Source: Marmoricola sp. (GTDB lineage Bacteria; Actinomycetota; Actinomycetes; Propionibacteriales; Nocardioidaceae). Taken from it: a stretch of DNA of 54,538 bases. The DNA is taken from the NCBI GenBank assembly GCA_025964775.1, contig JAOPYE010000043.1:1-54538 (forward strand), given 5' to 3'. The notes under the pieces were generated by a model. That model ran no database searches and had not been told where the DNA came from. It worked only from the letters and a program-made list of their open reading frames with translations. A program made the translations under genes and the position numbers. Position 1 is the stretch's first letter. Every line of letters begins with the position of its first letter. Shown piece after piece: positions 27,285 to 36,221 of the stretch.

Positions 27285-27753
27285 CTTCAGTGCCAACACC
27301 CTGTCCGGGCAGGAGCAGGACCTCGCCGCGTACGCCGGCAAGGTGGTCCTGGTCGTGAACACGGCGTCCAAGTGCGGTCTCACCCCGCAGTTCGAGGGCC
27401 TCGAGACCCTCTACGAGAAGTACGTCGCCGAGGGCCTCGTGGTGCTCGGCTTCCCGTGCAACCAGTTCGCCTCGCAGGACCCCGGGACCAGCGACGAGAT
27501 CGGCGAGTTCTGCACCAAGAACTACGGCGTCACGTTCCCGATGTTCGAGAAGATCGATGTCAACGGCAAGGACACGCACCCGCTCTACAAGTGGCTCAAG
27601 AGCGAGCAGGGCGGCATGCTCAGCATGATCAAGTGGAACTTCACGAAGTTCCTGATCGGGCGCGACGGCACCGTGATCGAGCGATACGCCCCGACCACGT
27701 CGCCCGAGAGCATCGCCGGTGACATCGAGAAGGCGCTCGCCACGATCGTCTGA
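27268..27753 (+). CDS. Glutathione peroxidase-family (thioredoxin-dependent) peroxidase
   Basis: 161 residues. Peroxidatic Cys36 is in [16 protein letters not shown]; the other family elements are [15 protein letters not shown] (second Cys, likely resolving) and the WNFTKFLI segment with the catalytic Trp/Asn. Actinobacteria generally lack glutathione, so this enzyme most probably uses thioredoxin to reduce peroxides. It overlaps the upstream small membrane protein gene by 17 bases and ends 17 bases from the convergent ccsB stop. Confidence 0.93.
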   Translation: MTTLSDFSANTLSGQEQDLAAYAGKVVLVVNTASKCGLTPQFEGLETLYEKYVAEGLVVLGFPCNQFASQDPGTSDEIGEFCTKNYGVTFPMFEKIDVNGKDTHPLYKWLKSEQGGMLSMIKWNFTKFLIGRDGTVIERYAPTTSPESIAGDIEKALATIV

Positions 27754-27770
27754 CGGCGCGACGGGTTCGA

Positions 27771-28751
27771 CTACGCGTAGCTGTGCATCGAGCCGCTGCC
27801 GAAGAAGAAGTTGATCCCGATGAAGTTGAACCACAGGGTGGCCAGCCCGATCAGCGCGATGATGGCGGCGGCCCGGCCCTTCCAGCCGGCGGTCGCGCGA
27901 GCGTGCAGGTAGGCGGCGTACACCACCCACGTGATGAACGCCCAGACCTCCTTGGGGTCCCAGCCCCAGTAGCGGCCCCAGGCCGACTGGGCCCAGATCG
28001 GCCCGGCGATCAGCGCCGCGAAGGTCCACACGGGGAACGCGAAGGCATGCGTGCGGTAGGCAAGCCGGTCGAGCTCGACCAGGCCGGGGAGCCGGGCCAG
28101 GTAGCCGGCCTTGGCCGACGTTTCCTTGCCGGCAGCCTGGCGCTCGAGCCAGCGCTCCTTGACCAGGTACAGGATCGAGGCCATCCCGCCGATCGTGAAC
28201 GCACCCGTCGCGGTGATCGCCGCCACCACGTGGATGATGAGCCAGGGTGACTGCAGCGCGTCGCGCAGCGGGACGACCGGCGTGTACAGCAGCAGGACGT
28301 CGGCCATCAGGGTGATCAGCACGAAGCCGGTCACGACCGGTGAGAGCCAGGACAGCTTGTACTTGCGGTAGAGGCCGAGGTACACCAGCGTCACGACCAG
28401 GGTCCCGGTCATCGTGAACTCGTACATGTTGCCCCAGGGCACCCGGATCGGGTCCGCGGCCAGGCCTCGCGAGGCCACCGCGACGAACTGCATCCCTGCG
28501 GCGACGACGGTCAGGATCACCCCGATGCGACCCCAGCGCTCCATCCGCTCGGTCGATTCCTCGACGGCGACCAGGGTGTCGGTTCCACCACCGGCCACGG
28601 CCTCGCTGAACGTCGTCGCGCTGACGGCATCGAGGGGGACGGTGCGACCCAGGGCCCACTCGGCCAGGTGGGCGAGCAGAGCCAGGAAGTAGAACGTCCC
28701 GCAGACCGCGATGGCCTGGTTGCTCACAAGCTCGAAGTGGCTGTGACTCAT
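27771..28751 (-). CDS. ccsB: Cytochrome c biogenesis protein CcsB (ResC)
   Basis: System II haem-handling membrane protein, 326 residues, about eight helices. It contains the tryptophan-rich haem motif in WGRYWGWDPKEVWAFITW and conserved flanking His (for example HVVAAITATGAF, RTHAFAF). With ResB it moves haem across the membrane and ligates it to apocytochrome c. The ATG at 28751 overlaps the resB stop. It is the last gene of the hemL-ccs cluster. Confidence 0.95.
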   Translation of the reverse strand: MSHSHFELVSNQAIAVCGTFYFLALLAHLAEWALGRTVPLDAVSATTFSEAVAGGGTDTLVAVEESTERMERWGRIGVILTVVAAGMQFVAVASRGLAADPIRVPWGNMYEFTMTGTLVVTLVYLGLYRKYKLSWLSPVVTGFVLITLMADVLLLYTPVVPLRDALQSPWLIIHVVAAITATGAFTIGGMASILYLVKERWLERQAAGKETSAKAGYLARLPGLVELDRLAYRTHAFAFPVWTFAALIAGPIWAQSAWGRYWGWDPKEVWAFITWVVYAAYLHARATAGWKGRAAAIIALIGLATLWFNFIGINFFFGSGSMHSYA

Positions 28752-30301
28752 GCCTCGTTCTCCTCCAGATGTGCAGCAAGGGCGTCGATCTGCTCCGGCA
28801 GGGTGCCTCCGGACGAGCGATCGAGCCCAGCCACGTCGACGAGGGTACGCCCGCCCTCACGGCGTACGGCGACCCAGACCCGACGGGGCTTGATGAACAG
28901 CGAACCGAGCAGGCCGATCAGGGCCATGATCATGCCGAGCAGCGCGACCCAGCCGCTCGGGTTGTGCGAGACCTGTAGCTTCACGAACCGGCTGACCCCG
29001 TCGAAGGTGACCGAGCCGAGGCCGTTGGGCAGCGTCACGGTCTGGCCCAGAGTGAGGTCGACGCGCATCGCCTTGTTGTCCTTGCGGACGGGCTTGAGGC
29101 CCTTCATGTCCAGGGCGTAGACCGACTGCGGGATCCCGCTGTCCATGCCGAGGTTGCCGGCGTACACGAGCATCGACAGCGCCGGGTTCTTATCGTCGGG
29201 GAAAGCCGAGAAAGGACCGGTCGCCATCGTGAACGCGTACGTCGGATAGAACTCGCCGCGGAAGCCGAGCTGGCTGGGCCTGGCGTCCGGCACCTTGATG
29301 ACCCCGGTGGACCGGAACGTCGCGTCCTCGGGGGTGAAGACGACCGGGCCGGAGTAGGCGATCGTGCCGTCAGCGTCGCGCACGGTCACGTTCGGGGCGT
29401 AGCCGTGGCCGATCAGATAGACCTTCGCCCCGTCGATCGAGAGCGGGTGGTTGACCGCGATCCGGGTGTGCCGCAGCGCTCCGTCGACCCCGGTCCGGTA
29501 GTCGACACCTGCGGAGAAGTCCTGGGCCATCCCGGCCTCGCGGCCCTGGGTGATGAACGTGACGTCGAAGTCGGTGATCTTGAACGAGAAGGGCGCGAGG
29601 TTCTTGATGTTGAACAGCGAACCCGGCGCGAACTCGTCGTACTGGCTGGCGACGTTGGCGAACTGGCCGCCGGTCACCACGATCACGCCGCCCTTGTAGC
29701 CGAAGAGCGAGCCGGTGGCGAAGCCGACCAGCACGATCAGCACCGAGATGTGGAAGACCAGGTTGCCGGCCTCGCGGAGGTATCCGCGCTCGGCAGCCAG
29801 CGATCCGTCGTGGTCGTCGATGCGGTAACCCGACAACGCGGCGCGAGCACGCGCCAGCACCACGTCAGGCTCCTGGTCGGTCGTGAACGTGCGGTACTCC
29901 GGCAACCGGGTGAGGTTGCGGGGCGTGCGCGGCGGACGGGCGCGCATCGCCTTGAAGTAGACCCGCGTGCGCGGCAGGATGCAGCCCACCAGCGAGACCA
30001 TCAGCAGGATGTAGATCGCCGTGAACCAGACCGAGCTGTAGACGTGGAACAGCCCGAGCTTCTCCCAGATCGGGGTCAGCGACGGGTGCGCCTCACGCCA
30101 CTGGGCGGACTTGAGGGCGTCGACCGCGTCCTGCGGGATCACCGAGCCCGGAACGGCTCCCAGGGCGAGCAGGAAGAGCAGGATCAGCGCGGTCCTCATC
30201 GAGGTGAGCTGGCGCCACGTCCACCGCAGGAACTCGCGGGGAGCCAGCGGCGCCACACCGGTCTCGACGTCGCGGTCGTGGGAGAACCCCGGTTCGCTCA
30301 T
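28748..30301 (-). CDS. resB: Cytochrome c biogenesis protein ResB (Ccs1)
   Basis: Partner of CcsB in the system II haem lyase. 517 residues starting MSEPGFSHDRDVETG; hydrophobic segments at about 40-60 (ALILLFLLALGAVPGSVIPQ), 90-115, 180-205 and near 460-480, with a large extracytoplasmic domain (about 210-450) between the last two. The ATG at 30301 overlaps the ccdA stop by one base; the longer upstream open frame is ccdA read out of frame. Confidence 0.94.
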   Translation of the reverse strand: MSEPGFSHDRDVETGVAPLAPREFLRWTWRQLTSMRTALILLFLLALGAVPGSVIPQDAVDALKSAQWREAHPSLTPIWEKLGLFHVYSSVWFTAIYILLMVSLVGCILPRTRVYFKAMRARPPRTPRNLTRLPEYRTFTTDQEPDVVLARARAALSGYRIDDHDGSLAAERGYLREAGNLVFHISVLIVLVGFATGSLFGYKGGVIVVTGGQFANVASQYDEFAPGSLFNIKNLAPFSFKITDFDVTFITQGREAGMAQDFSAGVDYRTGVDGALRHTRIAVNHPLSIDGAKVYLIGHGYAPNVTVRDADGTIAYSGPVVFTPEDATFRSTGVIKVPDARPSQLGFRGEFYPTYAFTMATGPFSAFPDDKNPALSMLVYAGNLGMDSGIPQSVYALDMKGLKPVRKDNKAMRVDLTLGQTVTLPNGLGSVTFDGVSRFVKLQVSHNPSGWVALLGMIMALIGLLGSLFIKPRRVWVAVRREGGRTLVDVAGLDRSSGGTLPEQIDALAAHLEENEA

Positions 30302-31077
30302 CAGATGCCCGCCGTGAAGCCGGGGAACACCACGGACCGCAGGTCGCCGACCAGGTGGTCCCACCACCCGGTGACCAGCAGCACTCCGACCACCATCAAC
30401 ATGACACCGCCGATGCGGGTCACCCAGGCCTGGTGCCGACGGACCCAGCCGATGGTGCCGAGCATCCGGCGATAGGCGAGCGCAGCGGCGATGAACGGCA
30501 GTCCGAGACCGAGGCAGTAGACGAAGCTCAGCAGCGCGCCGCGGCCCGCGCTCGCCTCGTTGAACGCGAGGCTGGTGATCGCGCCGAGGGTCGGGCCGAT
30601 GCACGGGGTCCAGCCGAGACCGAACAGGACGCCGAGCATGGGGGCTGCGGCGAGGCCGACCGTCGGGATCCGGTGGAAACGCCAGTCGCGCTGCATCCAC
30701 GGAACCGCGCCCAGGAAGGCGATCCCGAGCAGGATGGTCAGGGCACCGAGAGCGATCGTGATCTGGTGCTGGTAGCGGAACAGCCAGTCGCCGACGGCAC
30801 CGAAGAGGGCGCCGTAGGAGACGAAGACGAACGAGAAGCCCGCGACGAACAACAGCGAGCCGGCCAGCATCCGGCCGCGCTTGCCCGACTCGAGATCGGC
30901 TCCCGAGAGGCCCGTGGTGTAGGACAGGTAGCCGGGCAGCAGCGGCACCACGCAGGGGCTGAAGAACGAGACCAGGCCGGCGACGAGCGCGACCGGGATG
31001 GCCAGCAGGAGCGACCCGTCGAGCGCGGTGTCGCGGAACCAGGTGCCCAGGTCGAGGGCGACCACGCCGGGCGTCAC
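30301..31077 (-). CDS. ccdA: Cytochrome c biogenesis protein CcdA (thiol-disulfide transporter)
   Basis: 258-residue, six-helix protein that passes electrons from cytoplasmic thioredoxin across the membrane. The two active Cys are in SFFSPCVVPLLPGYLSY and LGWTPCIGPTLGAI. The GTG at 31077 overlaps the stop of the thioredoxin-like lipoprotein gene (GTGA). It should reduce that lipoprotein, which in turn keeps apocytochrome haem-site cysteines reduced. Confidence 0.93.
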   Translation of the reverse strand: MTPGVVALDLGTWFRDTALDGSLLLAIPVALVAGLVSFFSPCVVPLLPGYLSYTTGLSGADLESGKRGRMLAGSLLFVAGFSFVFVSYGALFGAVGDWLFRYQHQITIALGALTILLGIAFLGAVPWMQRDWRFHRIPTVGLAAAPMLGVLFGLGWTPCIGPTLGAITSLAFNEASAGRGALLSFVYCLGLGLPFIAAALAYRRMLGTIGWVRRHQAWVTRIGGVMLMVVGVLLVTGWWDHLVGDLRSVVFPGFTAGI

Positions 31078-31646
31078 TTCTTCACGTCCGCGACGACGTC
31101 GACCAGGGTCTGGGTCGAGGGCAGCTGCCCGATGATGCTGGCCGCCACCCGTCCCTGGGCATCGATCACCACGGTGCTCGGGATCGCGTTCGGGCTGAGA
31201 GTGCCGTCGAACGCGAGCAGGTTGCGTCCGCCGGGGTCGAAGATCGAGGGGTAGGGCACGCCCCGTGCGCGCTGGAAGGCCAGCGCGTTGTCGCTGCTGG
31301 TGTCGCGGGTGTTGATCCCGAGGAACACCACTCCCTGGGGCATCAGCTCGCGAGCCGCGGCCGACAGCGCCGCCGCCTCGGAACGACACGGCGGGCACCA
31401 CGAACCCCAGACGTTGATCACGACGACCTTGCCGGCGTACGACGCGAGGGAGACCTTGGCGCCTTCCAACGTGGTGCCGCTGACCGTGCCCGGCACGTGT
31501 CGCTGGTTCGGCGCGAGCAGCGTGATCACGCCGTCACCCTCGACGTAGCCCTGGTCGCCGGTTCCCGTGGTCGTGCAGCCAGCGGTCGCGAGCAGCGCGA
31601 GGGCCACGACAGGCAGCAGACGACGGAGACGGGAGGCGGGCGACAT
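31074..31646 (-). CDS. Thioredoxin-like lipoprotein (ResA/TlpA family)
   Basis: 190-residue lipoprotein. A signal peptide ends in the lipobox LLATAGC (Cys24); the thioredoxin fold carries the active site WCPPC at residues 83-87 and the cis-Pro in NAIPSTVVID. Together with CcdA (downstream, overlapping) it forms the extracytoplasmic reducing path for cytochrome c maturation. It overlaps ccdA by 4 bases and follows the histidine phosphatase gene by 3 bases. Confidence 0.92.
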   Translation of the reverse strand: MSPASRLRRLLPVVALALLATAGCTTTGTGDQGYVEGDGVITLLAPNQRHVPGTVSGTTLEGAKVSLASYAGKVVVINVWGSWCPPCRSEAAALSAAARELMPQGVVFLGINTRDTSSDNALAFQRARGVPYPSIFDPGGRNLLAFDGTLSPNAIPSTVVIDAQGRVAASIIGQLPSTQTLVDVVADVKK

Positions 31647-31649
31647 GGG

Positions 31650-32321
31650 TCAGCGGTCGTCGGGCTCGTCGAAACCGGTGCCCGCGGAGAAGGCGGCACG
31701 GCGCTCGGACTCGGGGATCATGTCGCCCGCGGGCTCGGCGTACCCGACGGAGACCAGGGTCTCGCCGTCGAACTCGAACGACGTCAGGCTGCACAGGGTG
31801 CACTGCCGTCGACGCGGGTCGTGCAGGAAGCGACGCTTCTCCGCGTGCAGCCGGCAGATCCAGATCGGCAGCTGGTGGGAGACGATCAGCGCTTCGTGGC
31901 CCTCGGCCGCGACGCGTGCGTCGGACACTGCCGCCCACATGCGCGCGGCGACCTCGACGTACGGCTCGCCCCAGGACGGCTTGAACGGGTTCCACAGGTA
32001 CTTCCAGGCGCTCGGCCGGCGCAGCACCCCGTCTCCGACCGAGAACGGCTTGCCCTCGAAGATGTTGGTGGACTCGATGATGCGGTCGTCGGTGACGATG
32101 TCGATGCCACGGACCTTCGCCAGCGGCCCGGCAGTCTGCTGGGCGCGTTCCAGCGGTGACGCAACCAGGTAGGTGATGTCGCGGTCGCCGATGCGCTCGG
32201 CCACGCGCTCGGCCATCGCCATGCCGCGATCCGAGAGCAGGAACCCGGGTGCGCGCCCGTACAGGATGCCCTCGGGGTTGTAGACCTCGCCGTGGCGCAG
32301 CAGGTGGACGGTGGTCTTCAT
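31650..32321 (-). CDS. Histidine phosphatase-family protein (phosphoglycerate mutase-like)
   Basis: 223 residues with the catalytic RHGE at 9-12 ([14 protein letters not shown]) and the second His in [11 protein letters not shown]. Members dephosphorylate diverse small molecules; a conserved copy sits between hemL and the ccs genes in many actinobacteria, so a role linked to haem or cell envelope is possible but unproven. ATG 32321 overlaps the hemL stop. The last codons ([10 protein letters not shown]) coincide with a degenerate copy of the dispersed repeat at 31655-31676. Confidence 0.85.
   Translation of the reverse strand: MKTTVHLLRHGEVYNPEGILYGRAPGFLLSDRGMAMAERVAERIGDRDITYLVASPLERAQQTAGPLAKVRGIDIVTDDRIIESTNIFEGKPFSVGDGVLRRPSAWKYLWNPFKPSWGEPYVEVAARMWAAVSDARVAAEGHEALIVSHQLPIWICRLHAEKRRFLHDPRRRQCTLCSLTSFEFDGETLVSVGYAEPAGDMIPESERRAAFSAGTGFDEPDDR
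31655..31676 (-). repeat. Degenerate copy of the dispersed repeat at the end of the phosphatase gene
   Basis: Minus-strand GGTTTCGACGAGCCCGACGACC matches the extended nuoE unit (with its ACC flank) at about 18 of 22 positions. It encodes the C-terminal GFDEPDD residues of the phosphatase. Weaker than the nuo copies, and could be chance in GC-rich sequence. Confidence 0.3.
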
Positions 32322-33628
32322 CGGGCCCTTCCGGTCGACGCGGCAGCACGAGCGGCCGTGGGCAGGGCGTCCAGCACGTGCTGGACGGCGCGGTCATTGT
32401 GGGCCGAGGAGCAGAACCAGGCTTCGAAGGCGCTCGGCGGGAGGTAGACGCCCTGGTCGAGCATCGCGTGGAAGAACGCCTTGAAGGCGTCGGTGTCCTG
32501 GGTCTGGGCGGTGGCGTAGTCGGTGACCGGCGGCAGGTCGCCGAAGAAGATGGAGAACATGTTGCCGTTGGTCTGCAGCCGGTGCGGTGCGCCGGCGGCG
32601 TCCAGCTCCTTCGACGCCGCCTGCGAGATCACCGAAGCGACCTCGTCCACGCGGGCATAGACCGCCTCGTCGGCGTACCGCAGCGTTGCCAGGCCGGCAG
32701 CAGTGGCGACCGGGTTCCCCGACAAGGTGCCTGCCTGGTAGACGGGCCCCTGCGGCGAGAGCATCGCCATCACGTCGGCGCGACCGCCGAAGGCTGCCGC
32801 CGGGAAGCCGCCACCCATCACCTTGCCGAAGGTCATCAGGTCGGGAGTCCAGCCCTCGACCGCTCCGTCGGTTCCCCACTGGCCGCTGCGCGAGACCCGG
32901 AAACCGGTCATCACCTCGTCGGAGACGAAGAGAGCGCCGTGCCTGGTGCAGGTCTCGGCGAGGAAGGCGTTGAACCCGGGCTGCGGCGGGACGACGCCCA
33001 TGTTGCCGGGCGAGGCCTCGGTGATCAGGCAGGCGATCGAGTCGCCGTGCTCGGCGAACGCCGCGTCGACCGCAGCACGGTCGTTGTAGGGCAGCACGAT
33101 CGTCTGGGCTGCTGCCGATGCAGGCACCCCCGGAGTGCTGCTTACCCCCAACGTGGCGAGCCCGGAGCCCGCCTGCGCCAGCAGGGAATCGACGTGGCCG
33201 TGGTAGCAACCGGCGAACTTCACGACCAGGTCCCGCCCGGTGAAGCCGCGGGCCAGCCTGATCGCCGACATGGTGGCTTCCGTGCCCGAGCTGACCAGGC
33301 GGACGAGCTCGACCGGGGTGCGCGCGACGATCTCCTCGGCGAGCTCGACCTCGGTCGTCGTGGGTGTCCCGTACGACGTACCGCGCGCGATCGCATCGCC
33401 GACCGCCGCCAGCACACCGGGGTGCGCATGGCCCAGCAGCATCGGCCCCCAGGAGCAGACGAGGTCGACGTACGTCGCGCCGTCGACGTCGGTGAGCCAG
33501 GCGCCCGAGCCCGAGCGCATGAAGCGTGGGGTTCCGCCGACGGCCGCAAACGCGCGGACCGGGGAATTCACTCCACCCGGGGTGACCGCGCGTGCGCGAT
33601 CGAACCACTGCAGGGATGAGGAAGACAC
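32318..33628 (-). CDS. hemL: Glutamate-1-semialdehyde 2,1-aminomutase
   Basis: PLP enzyme forming 5-aminolevulinate, the second step of the C5 haem pathway begun by HemA (38845-40143). 436 residues; family signatures are [15 protein letters not shown] at the N-terminus, [16 protein letters not shown], and the PLP lysine in [19 protein letters not shown]. The GTG at 33628 has GAGAAT 6 bases upstream and no ribosome binding site, so it may be leaderless. It heads the cytochrome c maturation cluster rather than sitting with the other hem genes. Confidence 0.95.
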   Translation of the reverse strand: MSSSSLQWFDRARAVTPGGVNSPVRAFAAVGGTPRFMRSGSGAWLTDVDGATYVDLVCSWGPMLLGHAHPGVLAAVGDAIARGTSYGTPTTTEVELAEEIVARTPVELVRLVSSGTEATMSAIRLARGFTGRDLVVKFAGCYHGHVDSLLAQAGSGLATLGVSSTPGVPASAAAQTIVLPYNDRAAVDAAFAEHGDSIACLITEASPGNMGVVPPQPGFNAFLAETCTRHGALFVSDEVMTGFRVSRSGQWGTDGAVEGWTPDLMTFGKVMGGGFPAAAFGGRADVMAMLSPQGPVYQAGTLSGNPVATAAGLATLRYADEAVYARVDEVASVISQAASKELDAAGAPHRLQTNGNMFSIFFGDLPPVTDYATAQTQDTDAFKAFFHAMLDQGVYLPPSAFEAWFCSSAHNDRAVQHVLDALPTAARAAASTGRAR

Positions 33629-33772
33629 CCGGGCATTCTCGCTGACGGTGCCTCACGGCGACGAATCCGCCCCCGCCGCTGCCGTGCGCGGTGCACTGAA
33701 ATTCCGATAAGGAATGTCGTCGAACCCGCGACACGTTCGCGCCCCGGCTCCGTCTCATCGCTGCGAGACCCG

Positions 33773-33802
33773 CCAATTGTCCAGTCGAAACTAGACAATT
33801 GG
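33773..33802. promoter_or_regulatory. Long stem-loop between hemL and the transglycosylase gene
   Basis: CCAATTGTC (33773-33781) and GACAATTGG (33794-33802) are perfect inverted copies. After one mismatch, AGT and ACT extend the stem around a CGAA tetraloop. It lies 90 bases before the transglycosylase ATG and 144 bases before the hemL start. It could be an operator for a dimeric regulator or an RNA hairpin in a long 5' leader. Confidence 0.55.
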
Positions 33803-33845
33803 CACACCGTGACCCCTTTGGGCGACAATCGTTGGAAAGGGTGAC

Positions 33846-33867
33846 GTCCGATTTATCGCAATCGGAC
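33846..33867 (+). promoter_or_regulatory. Hairpin in the 5' leader of the transglycosylase gene
   Basis: GTCCGATT and AATCGGAC are perfect inverted 8 base arms around TATCGC. The hairpin ends 12 bases before the AGGAG ribosome binding site of the gene at 33893. It could control translation or mRNA stability. It does not match a riboswitch consensus I can recognise. Confidence 0.45.
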
Positions 33868-33892
33868 CGTTTACAACCAGGAGACCTTCCGC

Positions 33893-35140
33893 ATGCTCAT
33901 CAAGCTCACCAGCCGCCGCAGCAAGGCAGCGACCCTCGTTCCCCTGGCCCTGATCTGCGCTGCCTGGACGGCCAGCGTCGCCGGGATCGACACCGCCGCC
34001 ACCGCTGCCCGCCCGGCTGCGAGCAACCTGCCTGACGGCACCACCGTGCCGGGGCAGGCGATCCAGGCTCCGGCGAGCGTTCCCGTGCCTGGCTCGATCG
34101 CGCCCAGCGTTCCTGACGGCACCGCCGACTCGGTCGTCGCGAGTGCCTCGACCAGCGGCATCCCGTCGGTCGCCCTGTCCGCCTACCAGCGCGCCGCCCA
34201 GATCATCGATGCCGCCGACCCGACGTGCAACGTGCCGTGGGAGCTGATCGCTGCGATCGGGCGCGTCGAGTCCGACCACGGCCAGTACGGCGGCAACAAG
34301 CTCGGCAGCGACGGCGTGAGCCGTCCGGGGATCTACGGCCCCGAGCTGAACGGCAAGAGCGGCACCCAGCTGATCACGGACACCGACGGCGGCCAGCTCG
34401 ACAAGGACCCCGTCTACGACCGCGCGGTCGGCCCGATGCAGTTCCTCCCGTCCACCTGGAGCTCGGTCAAGGTCGACGCCGACGGCGACGGCAAGCGCAA
34501 CCCCCAGGACATCAACGACGCCTCGCTCGCATCCGGCGTCTACCTCTGCTCGGGCACCGACGACCTCGGCACCCGGGCCGGCCAGCAGGCAGCCGTCTTC
34601 CGCTACAACCACAGCCACCCGTACGTCGACCTGGTGCTGCGCATCATGGACGCCTACAGCCAGGGCGACTACAGCGCGATCCCCTCGGGCACCTACGGCG
34701 GCACCGTCTTCACGCCGAGCTACTCCACTGCGGTCAAGGACCGTCGTCCGCTGAAGGCGAGCACGACCCACACCACGACCACGACCGGCGGCACCAGCAC
34801 CACGACGACCGGCGGCGGCAGCAGCACCGGCACGGGCGGCAGCACCACGACGCCGACACCCCCGGCCACGCCGGCCAATCCGCTCTCCGGGGTGACCAGC
34901 AGCCTGACGACCACCGTCACCACCATCATCAAGCCGGTCACCGACACGCTTGCGTCGCTGACCCAGGCGCTCGGCTTCTGCAACACCCAGTTCGCCACGA
35001 TCCCGGACCCGTTGCACCTCCTCGATGCGGCCAAGGCCGCCTGCGCTGCCAAGGTCGAGGGCCTCACGACGGCCCAGGCGACCAAGGAGTTCCCGACGTC
35101 GCTGCTGGGGATCCTGCAGTGGCTCGGCCTGGCCAAGTGA
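33893..35140 (+). CDS. Secreted lytic transglycosylase (SLT/MltB-like)
   Basis: 415 residues. An N-terminal signal segment (ATLVPLALICAAWTASVAG, about 13-31) directs export. The transglycosylase domain (about 95-245) has the catalytic Glu126 in AAIGRVESDHGQYGG and the family motif GPMQFLPSTW at 180-189. A Thr/Gly/Ser-rich linker (about 285-325) then leads to a C-terminal domain of about 85 residues (NPLSGVTSSLTTTVTTI to the end) containing two Cys (FCNTQF, KAACAAK) that I do not recognise. It should cleave peptidoglycan outside the membrane. AGGAG lies at proper distance before ATG 33893. Confidence 0.88.
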   Translation: MLIKLTSRRSKAATLVPLALICAAWTASVAGIDTAATAARPAASNLPDGTTVPGQAIQAPASVPVPGSIAPSVPDGTADSVVASASTSGIPSVALSAYQRAAQIIDAADPTCNVPWELIAAIGRVESDHGQYGGNKLGSDGVSRPGIYGPELNGKSGTQLITDTDGGQLDKDPVYDRAVGPMQFLPSTWSSVKVDADGDGKRNPQDINDASLASGVYLCSGTDDLGTRAGQQAAVFRYNHSHPYVDLVLRIMDAYSQGDYSAIPSGTYGGTVFTPSYSTAVKDRRPLKASTTHTTTTTGGTSTTTTGGGSSTGTGGSTTTPTPPATPANPLSGVTSSLTTTVTTIIKPVTDTLASLTQALGFCNTQFATIPDPLHLLDAAKAACAAKVEGLTTAQATKEFPTSLLGILQWLGLAK

Positions 35141-35146
35141 TCTCGG

Positions 35147-35171
35147 CCGGTGACCTGAACCGGTGACCTGA
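35147..35171. repeat. Two tandem copies of a 12-mer
   Basis: CCGGTGACCTGA occurs at 35147-35158 and 35160-35171, separated by one base, in the 37 base gap between the convergent transglycosylase and hemB genes. Probably a small replication-slippage duplication. Confidence 0.6.
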
Positions 35172-35177
35172 GGTCGG

Positions 35178-36155
35178 TCAGCTCCGCAACAGCGCAGCGG
35201 CCTCGCATGCCCAGTACGTCAGCACGATGTCGGCGCCGGCCCGGTGGATCGAGGTCAGCGACTCGAGGATCGCTGCCTCGCGGTCGATCCAACCGCGGGC
35301 GGCGGCTGCCTCGACCATCGAGTACTCGCCCGAGACGTTGTAGGCAGCGACCGGGACATCGACCGCGGCCTTCACGGCCGCCAGCACATCGAGGTAGCCC
35401 AGCGCCGGCTTGACCATCACGATGTCCGCGCCCTGGGCGACGTCGAGGCGCGCTTCCCGCACGCCCTCGAGCCGGTTCGCCGGGTCCTGCTGATAGGTAC
35501 GCCGGTCGCCCTGCAGCGAGGAGTCAACAGCTTCCCGGAACGGCCCGTAGAACGCGGAGGCGTACTTGGCCGAGTAGGCCAGGATGCCGACGTCGGTGTG
35601 CTCGGCAGCGTCGAGGGCGCCGCGGATCATCGCGACCTGGCCGTCCATCATCCCGCTCGGGCTGACCAGGTCGACCCCGGCCGCGGCCTGGGCGACCGCC
35701 ATCATCGCGTAGATGTCCAGGGTGCGGTCGTTGTCGACGTTGCCGTCGGCATCGAGCACACCGCAGTGGCCGTGATCGGTGAACTCGTCCAGGCAGAGGT
35801 CCGACATCACCGTCAGCTCGTCACCGACCTCGGCGACCACGTCGGTGATCGCGAGGTTGAGAATGCCGTGCGGGTCGATCGCGCCTGAGCCGGTTGCGTC
35901 CTTGTGCTCGGGGATGCCGAAGAGCATCACTCCGCCGAGCCCTGCCGCGACCGCCTCGTTGGCGACCTTCTTCAAGGTCTCGCGGGTGTGCTGGACGACA
36001 CCGGGCATCGAGCTGATCGGCGTGACGTCGGTGGCACCCTCCCGGACGAACAGCGGCAGCACCAGCTGCCGCGGCACGATCCCCGACTCGGCGACGAGCC
36101 GGCGCAGGGCCGGCGTACGCCGCAGTCGTCGGGGACGGATGTCCGGGTAGGTCAT
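35178..36155 (-). CDS. hemB: Delta-aminolevulinic acid dehydratase
   Basis: Porphobilinogen synthase, 325 residues. Active-site lysines are in [14 protein letters not shown] and [11 protein letters not shown]; the metal-site region reads [15 protein letters not shown], the form with two of the zinc-type Cys. Start [21 protein letters not shown] at ATG 36155. It is the last gene of the rex-hemA-hemC-hemD-hemB series, separated from hemD by 66 bases that contain a dispersed repeat. Confidence 0.95.
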   Translation of the reverse strand: MTYPDIRPRRLRRTPALRRLVAESGIVPRQLVLPLFVREGATDVTPISSMPGVVQHTRETLKKVANEAVAAGLGGVMLFGIPEHKDATGSGAIDPHGILNLAITDVVAEVGDELTVMSDLCLDEFTDHGHCGVLDADGNVDNDRTLDIYAMMAVAQAAAGVDLVSPSGMMDGQVAMIRGALDAAEHTDVGILAYSAKYASAFYGPFREAVDSSLQGDRRTYQQDPANRLEGVREARLDVAQGADIVMVKPALGYLDVLAAVKAAVDVPVAAYNVSGEYSMVEAAAARGWIDREAAILESLTSIHRAGADIVLTYWACEAAALLRS

Positions 36156-36177
36156 GAGCAGATCCTCTCACTCACCT

Positions 36178-36212
36178 GGTTTCGAGACAGTTGCTCCGCA
36201 ACTTCCTCAACC
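36178..36212. repeat. Dispersed repeat with internal hairpin between hemD and hemB
   Basis: Starts GGTTTCGAGACAG and ends CCTCAACC, flanking a GTTGC-TCC-GCAAC hairpin (36190-36202). The outer ends correspond to the GGTTTCGA...TCAACC unit found in nuoE and nuoG, but with a longer centre. It fills the only gap in the hem gene series and may act as a processing or weak termination site. Confidence 0.6.
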
Positions 36213-36221
36213 GACGACGGC

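Noticed and set aside
32318..33628. hemL as a general class III aminotransferase
   Set aside because: The VNSPVRAF N-terminus and [15 protein letters not shown] lysine region are specific to glutamate-1-semialdehyde aminomutase.
33629..33892. c-di-AMP (ydaO-type) riboswitch before the lytic transglycosylase
   Set aside because: The gene class fits, but I could not find the conserved ydaO core blocks; only simple hairpins are seen.
34760..34870. Microsatellite-like ACC/GGC repeat
   Set aside because: It is the coding sequence of the Thr/Gly/Ser linker of the transglycosylase; irregular, with no exact tandem unit.
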